Positions 43,045 through 53,211 of a stretch of 64,000 bases of DNA are shown here, one piece after another. Positions within the stretch are counted from its first letter, which is position 1. Every line of letters begins with the position of its first letter. Below the pieces are notes generated by a model. That model was not told the DNA's origin and made no database searches. It worked only from the letters and a program-made list of their open reading frames with translations. The stretch comes from JBBSBL01 sp963735885. GTDB lineage: Bacteria > Actinomycetota > Thermoleophilia > Solirubrobacterales > Solirubrobacteraceae. The translations under genes and the position numbers were made by a program. The stretch covers positions 764,611 to 828,610 of the forward strand of contig CAVTMP010000007.1 in the NCBI GenBank assembly GCA_963735885.1. The letters are read 5' to 3'.

Positions 43045-43719
43045 GTGACGCGGGTCCTGGTCGTCGACGACGAGCCGGCCGTCCGCACTTCACTGGCGCG
43101 GGCGCTGCGGCTCGAGCGCTACGACGTCGAGACGGCCGACGGCGGCCAGGCCGCGCTGGACCTGCTCGGGGCGGTGACCGCCGACGCCGTCGTCCTCGAC
43201 GTCGCGATGCCCGATCTCGACGGGCTCGAGGTCTGCCGCCGCCTGCGCGCCGCGGGCGACCGCACGCCGGTGCTCATGCTCACCGCCCGCGACGCCGTCG
43301 ACGACCGGGTCTCCGGCCTCGACGCCGGCGCGGACGACTACCTCGTCAAGCCGTTCGCGCTGAAGGAGCTCAAGGCGCGGCTCCGCGCGCTGCTGCGCCG
43401 GGCCGATGACCCGCCCGAGGCGATACTGCGCTACGGCGATCTCGCGCTGGATCCGGGCAGCCACGAGGTCGAGCGCGCGGGCCGCCCGATCGAGCTGTCG
43501 AAGACCGAGTTCCTCCTGCTCGAGCTCTTCCTGCGCAATCCGCGCCGGGTGCTCTCGCGGGAGGTGATCTTCGAGCGGGTGTGGGGCTACGACTTCGGCC
43601 CGATGTCCAACGCGCTCGGGGTGTACGTCGGCTACCTGCGGCGCAAGACCGAGGCGGCCGGGGAGCCGCGGCTGCTCCATACCGTGCGGGGCGTCGGCTA
43701 CGTCCTGCGTGAGGACTGA
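43045..43719 (+). CDS. OmpR-family response regulator
   Basis: 224 residues. Receiver domain: TRVLVVDDEPAVRTSLARAL (acidic pair), phospho-acceptor Asp in AVVLDVAMPDLDGLEV, Thr in LMLTARD, Lys in DYLVKPFALKEL. The C-terminal winged helix has IELSKTEFLLLELFLRNPRR and YVGYLRRKTEAAGEPRLLHT-VRGVGYVLR. MprA/TcrA-like. It overlaps the sensor kinase by 11 bases and probably controls the ABC-lipoprotein genes just upstream. Confidence 0.96.
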   Translation: MTRVLVVDDEPAVRTSLARALRLERYDVETADGGQAALDLLGAVTADAVVLDVAMPDLDGLEVCRRLRAAGDRTPVLMLTARDAVDDRVSGLDAGADDYLVKPFALKELKARLRALLRRADDPPEAILRYGDLALDPGSHEVERAGRPIELSKTEFLLLELFLRNPRRVLSREVIFERVWGYDFGPMSNALGVYVGYLRRKTEAAGEPRLLHTVRGVGYVLRED

Positions 43720-45157
43720 GGCTCCGATGCCGCTCCGTCGGCGCGTCGCGCTGGTGGCCGCGGCCGCCGTCGCGGTGGCCGTCGTGCTGGCCTCGGCGGT
43801 GAGCTACCTCGCCGTGCGCGACGCGCTGCTCGGCGAGGTCGACGATGCGTTGCGCGCCCAGGCCCGACTCGTCCGCTCGGCGCCCCAGCCCCCGCCGGCG
43901 GAGGCGCTCCGCCGGATCCGCCGCATCCCGGCACCGCCGCGCGAGGGGCCGGCCGGCTTCGCCTACTTCCTCACCCCCGGCGGCGGTGTGGTGCAGGTCG
44001 CCGGCGGTCGCGGGAGCCCGCCGGTCGATGCGTCGGCGCGGGCCGCGGCGCGCGGCCGGGGCGGGACGACGCTCCGCGACGCCCGGGTCGGCGGCGTGCA
44101 CCTGCGCGTGCTCAGCGCGCCGCTGCGCCGGGGCGGCGCCGTGGTGCTCGCCCGCTCGCTGGCGGGGGCCGACGACGTCCTGTCCCGGCTGCGGGTCGTC
44201 CTCGCGCTGCTGTGCCTCGGCGGGGTCGCGCTGGCCGCGCTCCTCGGTCGGCTCGCGGCCCGGCGGATCGCCGCGCCGATCGAGGCCGTCACCGACGCCG
44301 CCGAGCACATCGGCTCCACCGAGGATCTCGGGCGGCGTCTCGCAGTGACCGGCGACGACGAGGTCGGCCGCCTCGCCTCGCGGTTCAACGCCATGCTCGA
44401 CACCCTCGAGGCCTCCCGCGCCGCGCTCGACCGCTCGATGGCCGCGCAGCGCCGGCTCGTCGCGGACGCCTCGCACGAGCTGCGCACGCCGGTCACGAGC
44501 CTGCGCACGAACGTCGAGCTGCTGCTCGACCGGCCCGATCTGCCGGCGGCCGAGCGCGAGCGGATGCTCACGGACGTGCGCGAGCAGGCCGACGAGCTCG
44601 GAGCGCTGGTCGGCGATCTGATCGAGCTGGCGCGCGGCGACGAGCCGGCCGCCGAGCCCGAGGATGTCCGGCTCGACGAGCTCGTGGCCGCGGCGCTCGA
44701 GCGCGCCCGACGCCACGCGCCGGACGTCGCCTTTCACGCGGAGCTTGAGCCGGTGGCTGTGCTCGGCCGCCCCGACCGCCTCGGCCGGGCGGTGAACAAC
44801 CTCCTCGATAACGCCGCGGCCCACAGCCCGCCCGGCACGCCGGTCGAGGTCGCCGTCGACCGCGACGGCGTCCGCGTGCGCGATCACGGCCCCGGCCTCG
44901 GCGCCGACGAGGCGACCCACGTCTTTGACCGCTTCTACCGCGGCGCGTCGTCCCGCGCCCGACCCGGCACCGGCCTCGGCCTGGCGATCGTGCGGCAGGT
45001 CGCTGAAGCGCACGGCGGGTCGGCCGGTGCCGCGAACACGCCGGGTGGCGGGGCCGAGTTCCGCCTGCGCCTGCCGGGCGTCGAGCGCGTGGACGCGGGC
45101 GCCGAGGATGGCAGGGCCCCCGCGAAGAACGCGGCGGCGTCAGGCGGGGCGGGCTGA
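43709..45157 (+). CDS. Sensor histidine kinase
   Basis: 482 residues. Two membrane helices (VALVAAAAVAVAVVLASAVS and LRVVLALLCLGGVALAALLG) flank a small extracytoplasmic domain of about 110 residues. HAMP follows, then the H box DASHELRTPVTSLRTNVELL, N box NNLLDNAAAHSPPG, G1 VRDHGPGLG and G2 GTGLGLAIVRQV. MprB-like. A start at the ATG 43727 would remove the overlap; the GTG at 43709 is used. Confidence 0.95.
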   Translation: MRTEAPMPLRRRVALVAAAAVAVAVVLASAVSYLAVRDALLGEVDDALRAQARLVRSAPQPPPAEALRRIRRIPAPPREGPAGFAYFLTPGGGVVQVAGGRGSPPVDASARAAARGRGGTTLRDARVGGVHLRVLSAPLRRGGAVVLARSLAGADDVLSRLRVVLALLCLGGVALAALLGRLAARRIAAPIEAVTDAAEHIGSTEDLGRRLAVTGDDEVGRLASRFNAMLDTLEASRAALDRSMAAQRRLVADASHELRTPVTSLRTNVELLLDRPDLPAAERERMLTDVREQADELGALVGDLIELARGDEPAAEPEDVRLDELVAAALERARRHAPDVAFHAELEPVAVLGRPDRLGRAVNNLLDNAAAHSPPGTPVEVAVDRDGVRVRDHGPGLGADEATHVFDRFYRGASSRARPGTGLGLAIVRQVAEAHGGSAGAANTPGGGAEFRLRLPGVERVDAGAEDGRAPAKNAAASGGAG

Positions 45158-45165
45158 GCTCGTCG

Positions 45166-45181
45166 CGCCTGACGGGTCGCC

Positions 45182-45188
<7 letters not shown>
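45166..45188. terminator. Hairpin between convergent sensor kinase and pgi genes
   Basis: CGCCTGA and TCAGGCG pair around a 9-base loop. The 24-base gap joins two converging genes, and the right arm includes the pgi stop codon, so it may act for both strands. Confidence 0.45.
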
Positions 45189-46825
<1,637 letters not shown>

Positions 46826-46842
46826 CGCCGGCGCCCGTCCCG

Positions 46843-47931
46843 TCAGCCCGCCTCGGCGAGCGCCGCGCTCTTCGCCTCGACGACCGCGAGGAGGTCCGAC
46901 CACGAGTCGTCGAACGCCTTGACGCCCTCGACCTGGAGACGCTCGGCCAGCGCGCCGACGTCGATGCCCGCCGCGGCGAAGCGGGCGAGCTGCGCCTCGG
47001 CGTCCCCTCCGTCCGCGGGCAGGGTCCCGGACACCTCGGCGCCGTGGTCGGCGAGCGCGAGCAGGGTCGGCTCGGGCATCGTGTTGACCGTGTCCGGCGC
47101 CGCGAGCTCGTGGATGTAGAGCGTGTCCGGCGCATTCGGGTCCTTCGTGCCGGTGCTGGCCCAGAGCAGGCGCTGGGGCCGGGCTCCGGCCGCCTCGAGC
47201 CGCCGCCAGCGGTCGGAGGCGAGCAGCTCGCGGTAGGCGCGGTAGGTCTGCTTGCCGGTCTCGATGCCGAGCCGGTTGCGCAGCTCCTCGCCGGCGTCCC
47301 CGCCGACCGCCACGTCCCAGCGCGAGACGAAGACCGAGGCGACCGAGGCCACGTCGAGCCCGAGCCCGGCGTCGAGCCGGCGCTCGAGGCCGCTCATGTA
47401 CGCGTCGGCCGCGGCGAGGTACTGCTCGCGCGAGAAGAGCAGCGTGACGTTGACCGGCACGCCCGAGGCGATCGTCTCGGTGATCGCGGGCAGCCCCGCG
47501 GGCGTCCCCGGGATCTTGATGAACAGGTTCGGCCGGGCCGCGCGGGCGTGGAGGTCGGCGGCCATGGCGATCGTCGCCTCGGTGTCGTCGGCCAGCCTCG
47601 GCGAGACCTCGAGCGACACGAAGCCGTCGACGCCGCTCGTGCGCTCGTGCACGCCGGCGAGCTCATCGGCGGCGCGCTGGAGGTCGGCGATCGCGATCTC
47701 GAAGAACAGCGCCTCGCCGCGCTTGCCCGCTCCGAAGAGCGCGCGGACGTCGTCGTCGTAGTCCGAGCCGGCGCCGACCGCCTTGTCGAAGATCGACGGG
47801 TTCGAGGTGAGCCCGGTGACGCAGAGCTCGTCGATGTAGCGCGCGAGCGTGCCCGTGTCGAGCATCTCGCGCGTGATGTTGTCGATCCACAGGCTCTGGC
47901 CGAGGTCGTGGAGCTGCTGGTTGGCGGTCAT
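46843..47931 (-). CDS. tal: Transaldolase
   Basis: 362 residues, the long actinobacterial type. QSLWIDNITREMLDTGTLAR and VTGLTSNPSIFDKAV at the N-terminus; Schiff-base Lys in PNLFIKIPGTPAGLPAI; GVPVNVTLLFSREQYLAAAD; RLLWASTGTKDPNAPDTLYI. Moves three-carbon units between sugar phosphates. ATG overlaps the HAD gene TGA by 4 bases. Confidence 0.97.
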   Translation of the reverse strand: MTANQQLHDLGQSLWIDNITREMLDTGTLARYIDELCVTGLTSNPSIFDKAVGAGSDYDDDVRALFGAGKRGEALFFEIAIADLQRAADELAGVHERTSGVDGFVSLEVSPRLADDTEATIAMAADLHARAARPNLFIKIPGTPAGLPAITETIASGVPVNVTLLFSREQYLAAADAYMSGLERRLDAGLGLDVASVASVFVSRWDVAVGGDAGEELRNRLGIETGKQTYRAYRELLASDRWRRLEAAGARPQRLLWASTGTKDPNAPDTLYIHELAAPDTVNTMPEPTLLALADHGAEVSGTLPADGGDAEAQLARFAAAGIDVGALAERLQVEGVKAFDDSWSDLLAVVEAKSAALAEAG

Positions 47932-48620
47932 GCGCTCTTCTCCGATGGGGTCGCGGCGAGCAGGTCGTCGAGGTCGTGGTCGAGGAGGTCGCCGATCCGC
48001 TCGACCGTCACGTCGGCGGGCGGGTGGGCGGCGAGGGCCTCCGCGTCGTGGGCGTAGTGCCCCTGGCGCGGGAACACGGTGAGCACCCGGTCTCCCCACA
48101 CCCGCTTGCAGGCGTCGAGGATCCGGAGCTTGTCGTCCACGAGCACGTAGCGGCGGGCGGGGAAGCGGTGCTCGACGTCCGCGAGCTGGCGCTCCTTGTG
48201 GACGTAGATCAGGACGCGCCCGTCGACCTCCTCCCAGAGGCCCGAGCGCTCGATCTTGCGCGGCTGGAAGACCACGTCCCCGTCGGACATGATGACGGTC
48301 GGGCCGTGCTGCGACCAGCGCGCGAGGACGTCGAGCGATCCCGGGAACAGGCGGTTCGCGAACGGGTAGTCGACGAGGAACGAGGAGGCCCGCAGGATGT
48401 TCGGCGTGTGCGGGTGGCGGATCCGGTAGCGCTGGAGCGCCCCGAGGTAGTCGGCGTACCCCATCTCGTCGCGCAGCTCCTCGAAGATCTCCCAGTAGGC
48501 GACCGCCGACTCGGGGCCGAACTCCGCCTCGAGCCAGCGGCGCAGGTCCGCCGTGACGTGGTCGTTGTCCAGCAGCGTGTTGTCGACGTCGAAGAGGAAG
48601 ACGACGTCGTCGGGGCTCAT
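47928..48620 (-). CDS. HAD-superfamily hydrolase in the pentose-phosphate operon
   Basis: 230 residues. Motif I FLFDVDNTLLDND has the Asp nucleophile and general acid; motif II is IMSDGD; motif III/IV probably KERQLADVEHRF and YVLVDDKLRILDACKRVWGD. A helical cap lies between motifs I and II. It overlaps zwf and tal by four bases on each side, so it is made with sugar-phosphate enzymes and probably dephosphorylates a sugar phosphate or removes a damaged metabolite. No 6-phosphogluconolactonase gene is in the operon. Confidence 0.85.
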   Translation of the reverse strand: MSPDDVVFLFDVDNTLLDNDHVTADLRRWLEAEFGPESAVAYWEIFEELRDEMGYADYLGALQRYRIRHPHTPNILRASSFLVDYPFANRLFPGSLDVLARWSQHGPTVIMSDGDVVFQPRKIERSGLWEEVDGRVLIYVHKERQLADVEHRFPARRYVLVDDKLRILDACKRVWGDRVLTVFPRQGHYAHDAEALAAHPPADVTVERIGDLLDHDLDDLLAATPSEKSA

Positions 48621-50029
48621 GCCGGGGCGTCGCCCGTCGCCGCCCCGGTCGGCAGCGGGTCGTTCCAGCCGTGGACCGGCTGGGCGAGGTCGTTCGCCTC
48701 CGCCGGCCCCCAGGTGCCGGGCTCGTAGGGGAAGACGGGGGTGGCGTCGTCGAGGATCGGGTCGACGACCGCCCACGCGGCCTCGACGGAGTCCTGCCGG
48801 GCGAACAGCGTGGCGTCGCCCCGCATGGCGTCGCCGAGCAGGCGCTCGTAGGGCGGCAGGTCCTTCGGCGAGTGGTGCATGACCTGGAGCGCCACCGGCT
48901 CGCCGTTCATCCCGCCGCCGGGCTGCTTGGCGCGCGCCTCGATCGCGATCGTGACCTCCGGGCCGAGCCGGAAGCGGAAGCGGTTGGCCTGGGAGGGGCG
49001 GATGTCGTCGAACACGTCGAGCGGCGGGCGCTTGAGCTCGACGACGATCTCCGTGGCGGTCTCCGGCAGCTCCTTGCCGGCCCGGATCAGCACGGGGACC
49101 CCGGCCCAGCGCCACGAGTCGATCGTCAGGCGGACCGCCGCGTAGGTCTCGACCGTGGAGTCCGGGGCGACGCCGGCCTCGTCGTGGTAGCCCTGGAACT
49201 GCCCGCGCACGACGTCCTTCTCGCCCAGCGGGCGCAGCGAGCGGATCAGCGCCGCCTTCGCGTCGCGCAGCGACTCGGCGTCGTGGCCCACCGGCGGGTC
49301 CATGGTGAGCATCGCCAGGGTCTGGATCAGGTGGTTCTGGAGGACGTCGCGGATCGCGCCCGCCTCCTCGTAGAACTTCCCGCGGCCCTTCACGCCGAAG
49401 CTCTCGGCCATCGTGATCTCGATCGACTCGACGTGGTCGCGGCCCCAGACCGGCTCGACGAACGAGTTCGCGAAGCGGAAGTAGAGGAGGTTCTGGACCG
49501 GCTCCTTGCCGAGGTAGTGGTCGATCCGGAAGATCGCCTCCTCGGGGAAGACGCGGTGGAGGATGTGGTTGAGCTCGCGGGCGGAGGCGAGGTCGCGGCC
49601 GAAGGGCTTCTCGACGACCACCCGCGCGCCGGGCTCGGCCGCGCCCGCCGACGCCAGCCCGTCGGCCACGGTCCCGAACAGGCTCGGCGGGATCGCCAGG
49701 TAGTGGAGCGGGCGCTTCGCGTCACCGAGCTCGCGCTCCAGCGCGGCGAACGTCGCGCCGTCGGCGTAGTCGCCGTCGACGTAGCGCAGGAGTCCCGAGA
49801 GCTTCTCCCACGCGTCGGCGTCGATCCCGCCGTGCGCGGTGAGCGAGTCCCGGGCCCGCGCCTTGAGCTGCTCGAGGTCCCAGCCGGCCTTGGCGACACC
49901 GATCACCGGCAGGTCGAGGGTGCCGTGCCGCACCATCGACTGCAGCGCCGGGAAGACCTGCTTGTAGGCGAGGTCGCCGGTCGCGCCGAAGAAGACGAGC
50001 GCGTCCGAGCGCGTCGGCTGCCCGCTCAC
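48617..50029 (-). CDS. zwf: Glucose-6-phosphate 1-dehydrogenase
   Basis: 470 residues, start GTG overlapping the gnd TGA. Cofactor turn ALVFFGATGDLAYKQVFPAL; VVVEKPFGRDLASARELN; active-site motif RIDHYLGKEPVQNLLYFRFA; later VRLTIDSWRWAGVPVLIRAG-KEL. The dinucleotide turn GATGDLA fits NADP-type enzymes. First step of the oxidative pentose-phosphate pathway. Confidence 0.96.
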   Translation of the reverse strand: MSGQPTRSDALVFFGATGDLAYKQVFPALQSMVRHGTLDLPVIGVAKAGWDLEQLKARARDSLTAHGGIDADAWEKLSGLLRYVDGDYADGATFAALERELGDAKRPLHYLAIPPSLFGTVADGLASAGAAEPGARVVVEKPFGRDLASARELNHILHRVFPEEAIFRIDHYLGKEPVQNLLYFRFANSFVEPVWGRDHVESIEITMAESFGVKGRGKFYEEAGAIRDVLQNHLIQTLAMLTMDPPVGHDAESLRDAKAALIRSLRPLGEKDVVRGQFQGYHDEAGVAPDSTVETYAAVRLTIDSWRWAGVPVLIRAGKELPETATEIVVELKRPPLDVFDDIRPSQANRFRFRLGPEVTIAIEARAKQPGGGMNGEPVALQVMHHSPKDLPPYERLLGDAMRGDATLFARQDSVEAAWAVVDPILDDATPVFPYEPGTWGPAEANDLAQPVHGWNDPLPTGAATGDAPA

Positions 50030-51048
50030 CCGGAGCCCTCGGACTTCTCGTGGTGGCCGCCGAACTCGAACCGCATCGCGGAGAGCAGCCGGTCGGCGAA
50101 GTCGGCCTCGCCGCGGGAGCTGAAGCGCTCGTACAGCGCGGCCGTGAGGACCGGCGCGGGGACGGACTCGTCGACCGCCGCGGCGATCGTCCAGCGCCCC
50201 TCGCCGGAGTCGGAGACCCGGCCGGAGAAGTCGCCCAGGGTCGCGTCGCGGCGCAGGGAGATCGCGGTGAGGTCGAGCAGCCAGGACCCGATCACGCTGC
50301 CGCGCCGCCAGACCTCGGCGACGTCGGGCAGGTCGAGGTCGTAGGCGTAGTGCTCGGGGTGGCGCAGCGGGGTCGTCTCGGCGTCCACCTCGCGGGCCAC
50401 GGCCCCGGCGTTCGCGTGGCGCAGGATGTTCAGGCCCTCGGCGTAGGCCGCCATGACCCCGTACTCGATCCCGTTGTGGACCATCTTCACGAAGTGCCCG
50501 GCGCCGTTGGGGCCGCAGTGCAGATAGCCCTGCTCGGCCGGGCCGGGGTCGCCGCTCAGGCCCGGGGTGCGCTCGACGTCGCCGATCCCCGGGGCGAGCG
50601 CCGCGAAGATCGGATCGAGGCGCGCGACCGCGTCGTCGGGGCCGCCGATCATCTGGCAGTAGCCGCGCTCGAGCCCCCACACGCCTCCGCTCACGCCGAC
50701 GTCGAGGTACTCGAGGCCCTGCTCCGCCAGCGCCGCCGCGCGGCGCAGGTCGTCGTGGTAGTAGGAGTTGCCGCCGTCGATGACCGCGTCGCCGGCGTCG
50801 AGGTGGGGGACGAGGTCGTCGAGCACGCGGTCCACGATGCCCGCGGGGACCATCAGCCAGACGTGCCGCGGCGCCGCGAGCTTCGCGACGAGGTCGGCCG
50901 CGGAGTCGGCGCCGGTCGCGCCGTCGCTCACGAGCGCGCTCACCGCGTCGGCGTTCGGGTCGTACACGACGCAGTCGTGGCCCGCCTTCATGAGGCGGCG
51001 CACCATGTTCGCGCCCATCCGGCCGAGTCCGATCATCCCGAGCTGCAC
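50026..51048 (-). CDS. gnd: 6-phosphogluconate dehydrogenase, decarboxylating (short type)
   Basis: 340 residues, shorter than the common 470-residue form. QLGMIGLGRMGANMVRRLMK (Rossmann turn), VIDGGNSYYHDDLRRAAAL, DVGVSGGVWGLERGYCQMIG and HFVKMVHNGIEYGVMAAYAE (catalytic Lys, His, Asn). It makes ribulose 5-phosphate, CO2 and NAD(P)H. First gene of the operon; GTG start preceded by GGAG. Confidence 0.95.
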   Translation of the reverse strand: MQLGMIGLGRMGANMVRRLMKAGHDCVVYDPNADAVSALVSDGATGADSAADLVAKLAAPRHVWLMVPAGIVDRVLDDLVPHLDAGDAVIDGGNSYYHDDLRRAAALAEQGLEYLDVGVSGGVWGLERGYCQMIGGPDDAVARLDPIFAALAPGIGDVERTPGLSGDPGPAEQGYLHCGPNGAGHFVKMVHNGIEYGVMAAYAEGLNILRHANAGAVAREVDAETTPLRHPEHYAYDLDLPDVAEVWRRGSVIGSWLLDLTAISLRRDATLGDFSGRVSDSGEGRWTIAAAVDESVPAPVLTAALYERFSSRGEADFADRLLSAMRFEFGGHHEKSEGSG

Positions 51049-51128
51049 GTGGGCTCCCCTCTCCGGCGCGGCGCGCCGTCCGCTCATCGGCGACCGGGTC
51101 CCGCGGACGCCGGCGCCGTTACGGCCGC

Positions 51129-51134
51129 AGCCTA
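51129..51134 (-). promoter_or_regulatory. Putative -10 box (TAGGCT) of the gnd-zwf-HAD-tal-pgi operon
   Basis: TAGGCT on the minus strand, about 80 bases before the gnd GTG, implying a leader. The 51049-51358 gap holds this box and the TACGCT box for the opposite gene; I see no other gene in it. Confidence 0.35.
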
Positions 51135-51304
51135 GACGGGCGGGCTGCGAGGGTCCATCCCAACGGCCCGCCGGTGGGGATGGCGCCGACCCACGCGGGA
51201 GCGGCCGCTCGTCGGTGCGCTCACCTCGCGGTCTTCGCCGACGATCGCGACGAGGTCGGCGAGACCTGCGAACGCTGCCTCGAGCTCGGCGCCCCGGGGA
51301 GGGA

Positions 51305-51310
51305 TACGCT
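51305..51310 (+). promoter_or_regulatory. Putative -10 box (TACGCT) for the DsrE-like gene
   Basis: TACGCT followed by GCGG, the same context as other boxes here, 48 bases before the ATG. The ribosome site GAAGGGAAGAG follows before the start. Confidence 0.35.
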
Positions 51311-51358
51311 GCGGCGAACCGATCAACACCGCGAGCGCGCGACGCGAAGGGAAGAGCA

Positions 51359-51724
51359 ATGGCCGAGCAGAAGGTCGTCGTCAACCTGGCCACCGGACTC
51401 GAGGACGCCGAGCGCGTGACGATCGCGTTCCTCGTCGCACACGCCGCCGCCGAGAAGGGACACATGGTCACGATGTTCCTCACCAAGGACGCCGTGCGCC
51501 TGGCCCTTCCAGGCCATGCCACCGGAGTCGCCTGCCAGGGCTGCCCACCGATCGAACGCCTGTTTGACCAGTATCAGGAAGCGGGCGGCGAGCTGCTGGT
51601 CTGCCCGATCTGCGTGAAGGCGAGAGACATCGACGAGACGCAGTTCGTCGCACATGCGCGCGTTGGCGGTGCGACCCCGCTCTGGGACTGGATCGGCGAC
51701 GGCGCAACGGTCTTCAGCTACTAG
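51359..51724 (+). CDS. DsrE/DsrF-like family protein
   Basis: 121 residues. EQKVVVNLATGLEDAERVTI, HAAAEKGHMVTMFLTKDAVR and VACQGCPPIERLFDQYQ, then ELLVCPICVKARDID. The DsrE-like fold with two Cys-containing loops (CQGC, CPIC) suggests sulfur transfer or redox, but no sulfur genes are near. Its end overlaps the converging cyclase gene by 11 bases. Confidence 0.85.
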   Translation: MAEQKVVVNLATGLEDAERVTIAFLVAHAAAEKGHMVTMFLTKDAVRLALPGHATGVACQGCPPIERLFDQYQEAGGELLVCPICVKARDIDETQFVAHARVGGATPLWDWIGDGATVFSY

Positions 51725-53006
51725 GGGCGCCGCGCGGCCCGATGAGCTGGTAGCAGGTCATCGGACCTTTGCCCTTGATCTCGAGGCTGCCGCGTCGGCG
51801 GAGGTCGAAGCGGTGCTCGAGACGTTGGCATGTGCGCTCGGTGACCTGGATCGTGCCGGGCAGTGCGTGGGATTCCATGCGGCTGGCGGTGTTCACCGTG
51901 TCTCCCCAGAGGTCGTAGATGAACTTCGCCCGCCCGATGACACCCGCGACGACCGGGCCGGTGTCGATGCCGATCCGGACCTCGAGCGGCAGTCCGGTGT
52001 CGGCCGAGCACTGCGCCAGCTCGGGTCCCATCGCGAGCGCCAGGTCGGCGATCGCCTCGGCGTGGTCATCCCGCGGGAGCGGAATGCCACCGGCGACCAT
52101 GTAGGCGTCGCCGATCGTCTTGATCTTCTCCACGCCGAGATCGGCGACCAGCGCGTCCCAGCGGGCGAACACGCGGTCCAGCAGGGACACCAGCTCCGAC
52201 GCGGAGAGTCGCTCGGAGAGCGGCGTGAAGCCGACGATGTCGGCGAAGAGCACGGTGACGTCGGGACAATCCTCGGCGAGGATCCCCTCGTGCTCCTTCA
52301 GGCGCTCGGCCACCGGCGCAGGTAGGACGTTGAGGAGCAGGCGCTCGGACTTGGCCTGCTCGAGCTCGAGCGCGTGATGTTCGCCGGCGAGCTCTGCCAG
52401 TGCTCGCTCCCGCTCCCGCACGAAGTACTGCAACAGCGCATACGCCGTCGTCGCGACGCCAAGGATGGTCAGCGCGAAGAACGCGACAACGACGCCGTTG
52501 GGAATGTCGGGCGCCTCGGAGGCGAGGGCGGGATCGATGGCGGCGGAGAACGCGACGAGGCCGACGAAGGCCACGAACCAGGGAAGCGCCTTGCGCGCCC
52601 CGACGATCAGCAGAGCACCCAACGGTGATGTGAACGCCCACAGGCACACCGCCGAGGAGTTCTCAAAGCCGCCCAGGCTCCACTGCAGCACGAACGGCAG
52701 GACCAGGGTCATGGAGAACTGGCTGTCGCGGAACAGGCGGTAGCGATGCGTGCGCGCGAAGGTCACGATGCTCACCGCCGACGCGAGCTGGTACGCGAAC
52801 GGGATCGCGGCCGACACCCAGAGCCCGAGCACCGCGTACGTCACGACCCAGACCAGCGCAAGACTGGCCATCAGCACCGACGAGAGGACCAGGACCGCCT
52901 TGCGAACGCGAAGCTCCTCCGAGTCCGACGGCAGCGCGCCGATCCCCACGAGCCGCTGCAACGAACCCGGAAGGCGCTCCACCATCCGACGCCCACGAAG
53001 CTCCAT
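51714..53006 (-). CDS. Membrane-bound class III adenylate/guanylate cyclase
   Basis: 430 residues from the ATG at 53006. About six membrane helices in residues 45-195, a coiled-coil linker YFVRERERALAELAGEHHAL, then the catalytic domain: DVTVLFADIVGFTPLSERLS (metal Asp), KIKTIGDAYMVAGGIPLPRD (Lys and Asp for adenine) and RIGIDTGPVVAGVIGRAKFI-YDLWGDTVNTASRME. The Lys/Asp pair favours ATP, so cyclic AMP is the expected product. A TATGCT box 9 bases upstream suggests a leaderless message. Confidence 0.92.
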   Translation of the reverse strand: MELRGRRMVERLPGSLQRLVGIGALPSDSEELRVRKAVLVLSSVLMASLALVWVVTYAVLGLWVSAAIPFAYQLASAVSIVTFARTHRYRLFRDSQFSMTLVLPFVLQWSLGGFENSSAVCLWAFTSPLGALLIVGARKALPWFVAFVGLVAFSAAIDPALASEAPDIPNGVVVAFFALTILGVATTAYALLQYFVRERERALAELAGEHHALELEQAKSERLLLNVLPAPVAERLKEHEGILAEDCPDVTVLFADIVGFTPLSERLSASELVSLLDRVFARWDALVADLGVEKIKTIGDAYMVAGGIPLPRDDHAEAIADLALAMGPELAQCSADTGLPLEVRIGIDTGPVVAGVIGRAKFIYDLWGDTVNTASRMESHALPGTIQVTERTCQRLEHRFDLRRRGSLEIKGKGPMTCYQLIGPRGAPSS

Positions 53007-53015
53007 CACGGCGCG

Positions 53016-53021
53016 AGCATA
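53016..53021 (-). promoter_or_regulatory. Putative -10 box (TATGCT) for the cyclase gene
   Basis: TATGCT on the minus strand, 9 bases before the ATG at 53006. Confidence 0.4.
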
Positions 53022-53043
53022 GGTCCCCGCTCGCACGGCGACC

Positions 53044-53068
53044 GTGCGCCCCCCGCGACTCGAACCCG
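53044..53068 (-). repeat. Partial copy of the tRNA-Lys 3' end (att-like direct repeat)
   Basis: 24 of 25 bases match 55558-55582, the T-arm and 3' acceptor part of the tRNA-Lys gene, in the same orientation. The remainder of the tRNA is absent and the T-stem is no longer fully paired. Such 3'-end copies mark the far border of elements inserted into tRNA genes; the interval holds two secreted-protein genes and no integrase. The rest of 53037-53211 shows nothing. Confidence 0.55.
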
Positions 53069-53211
53069 CGGAGAGTCCTGCGGCGATCTCGCGGACGCGG
53101 CGTGGCCGGTCTTCTCGTTCGTCGCGCGTCGCGAGCGCGCGTGTGCGTTCGCGACGCGGGAGCCCAACTCGGTTACCCGGGTCGGGGCCAGCCGGCCGGT
53201 GGCGGACTAGG

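Noticed and set aside
51132..51359. Short frames on both strands in the gnd/DsrE gap
   Set aside because: They lack conserved patterns, ribosome sites and consistent composition; the gap is better explained as two divergent promoters.
53037..53210. A complete second tRNA gene
   Set aside because: Only the T-arm and 3' acceptor are recognisable; there is no anticodon arm or 5' acceptor, and the T-stem is mispaired. Kept as a repeat.
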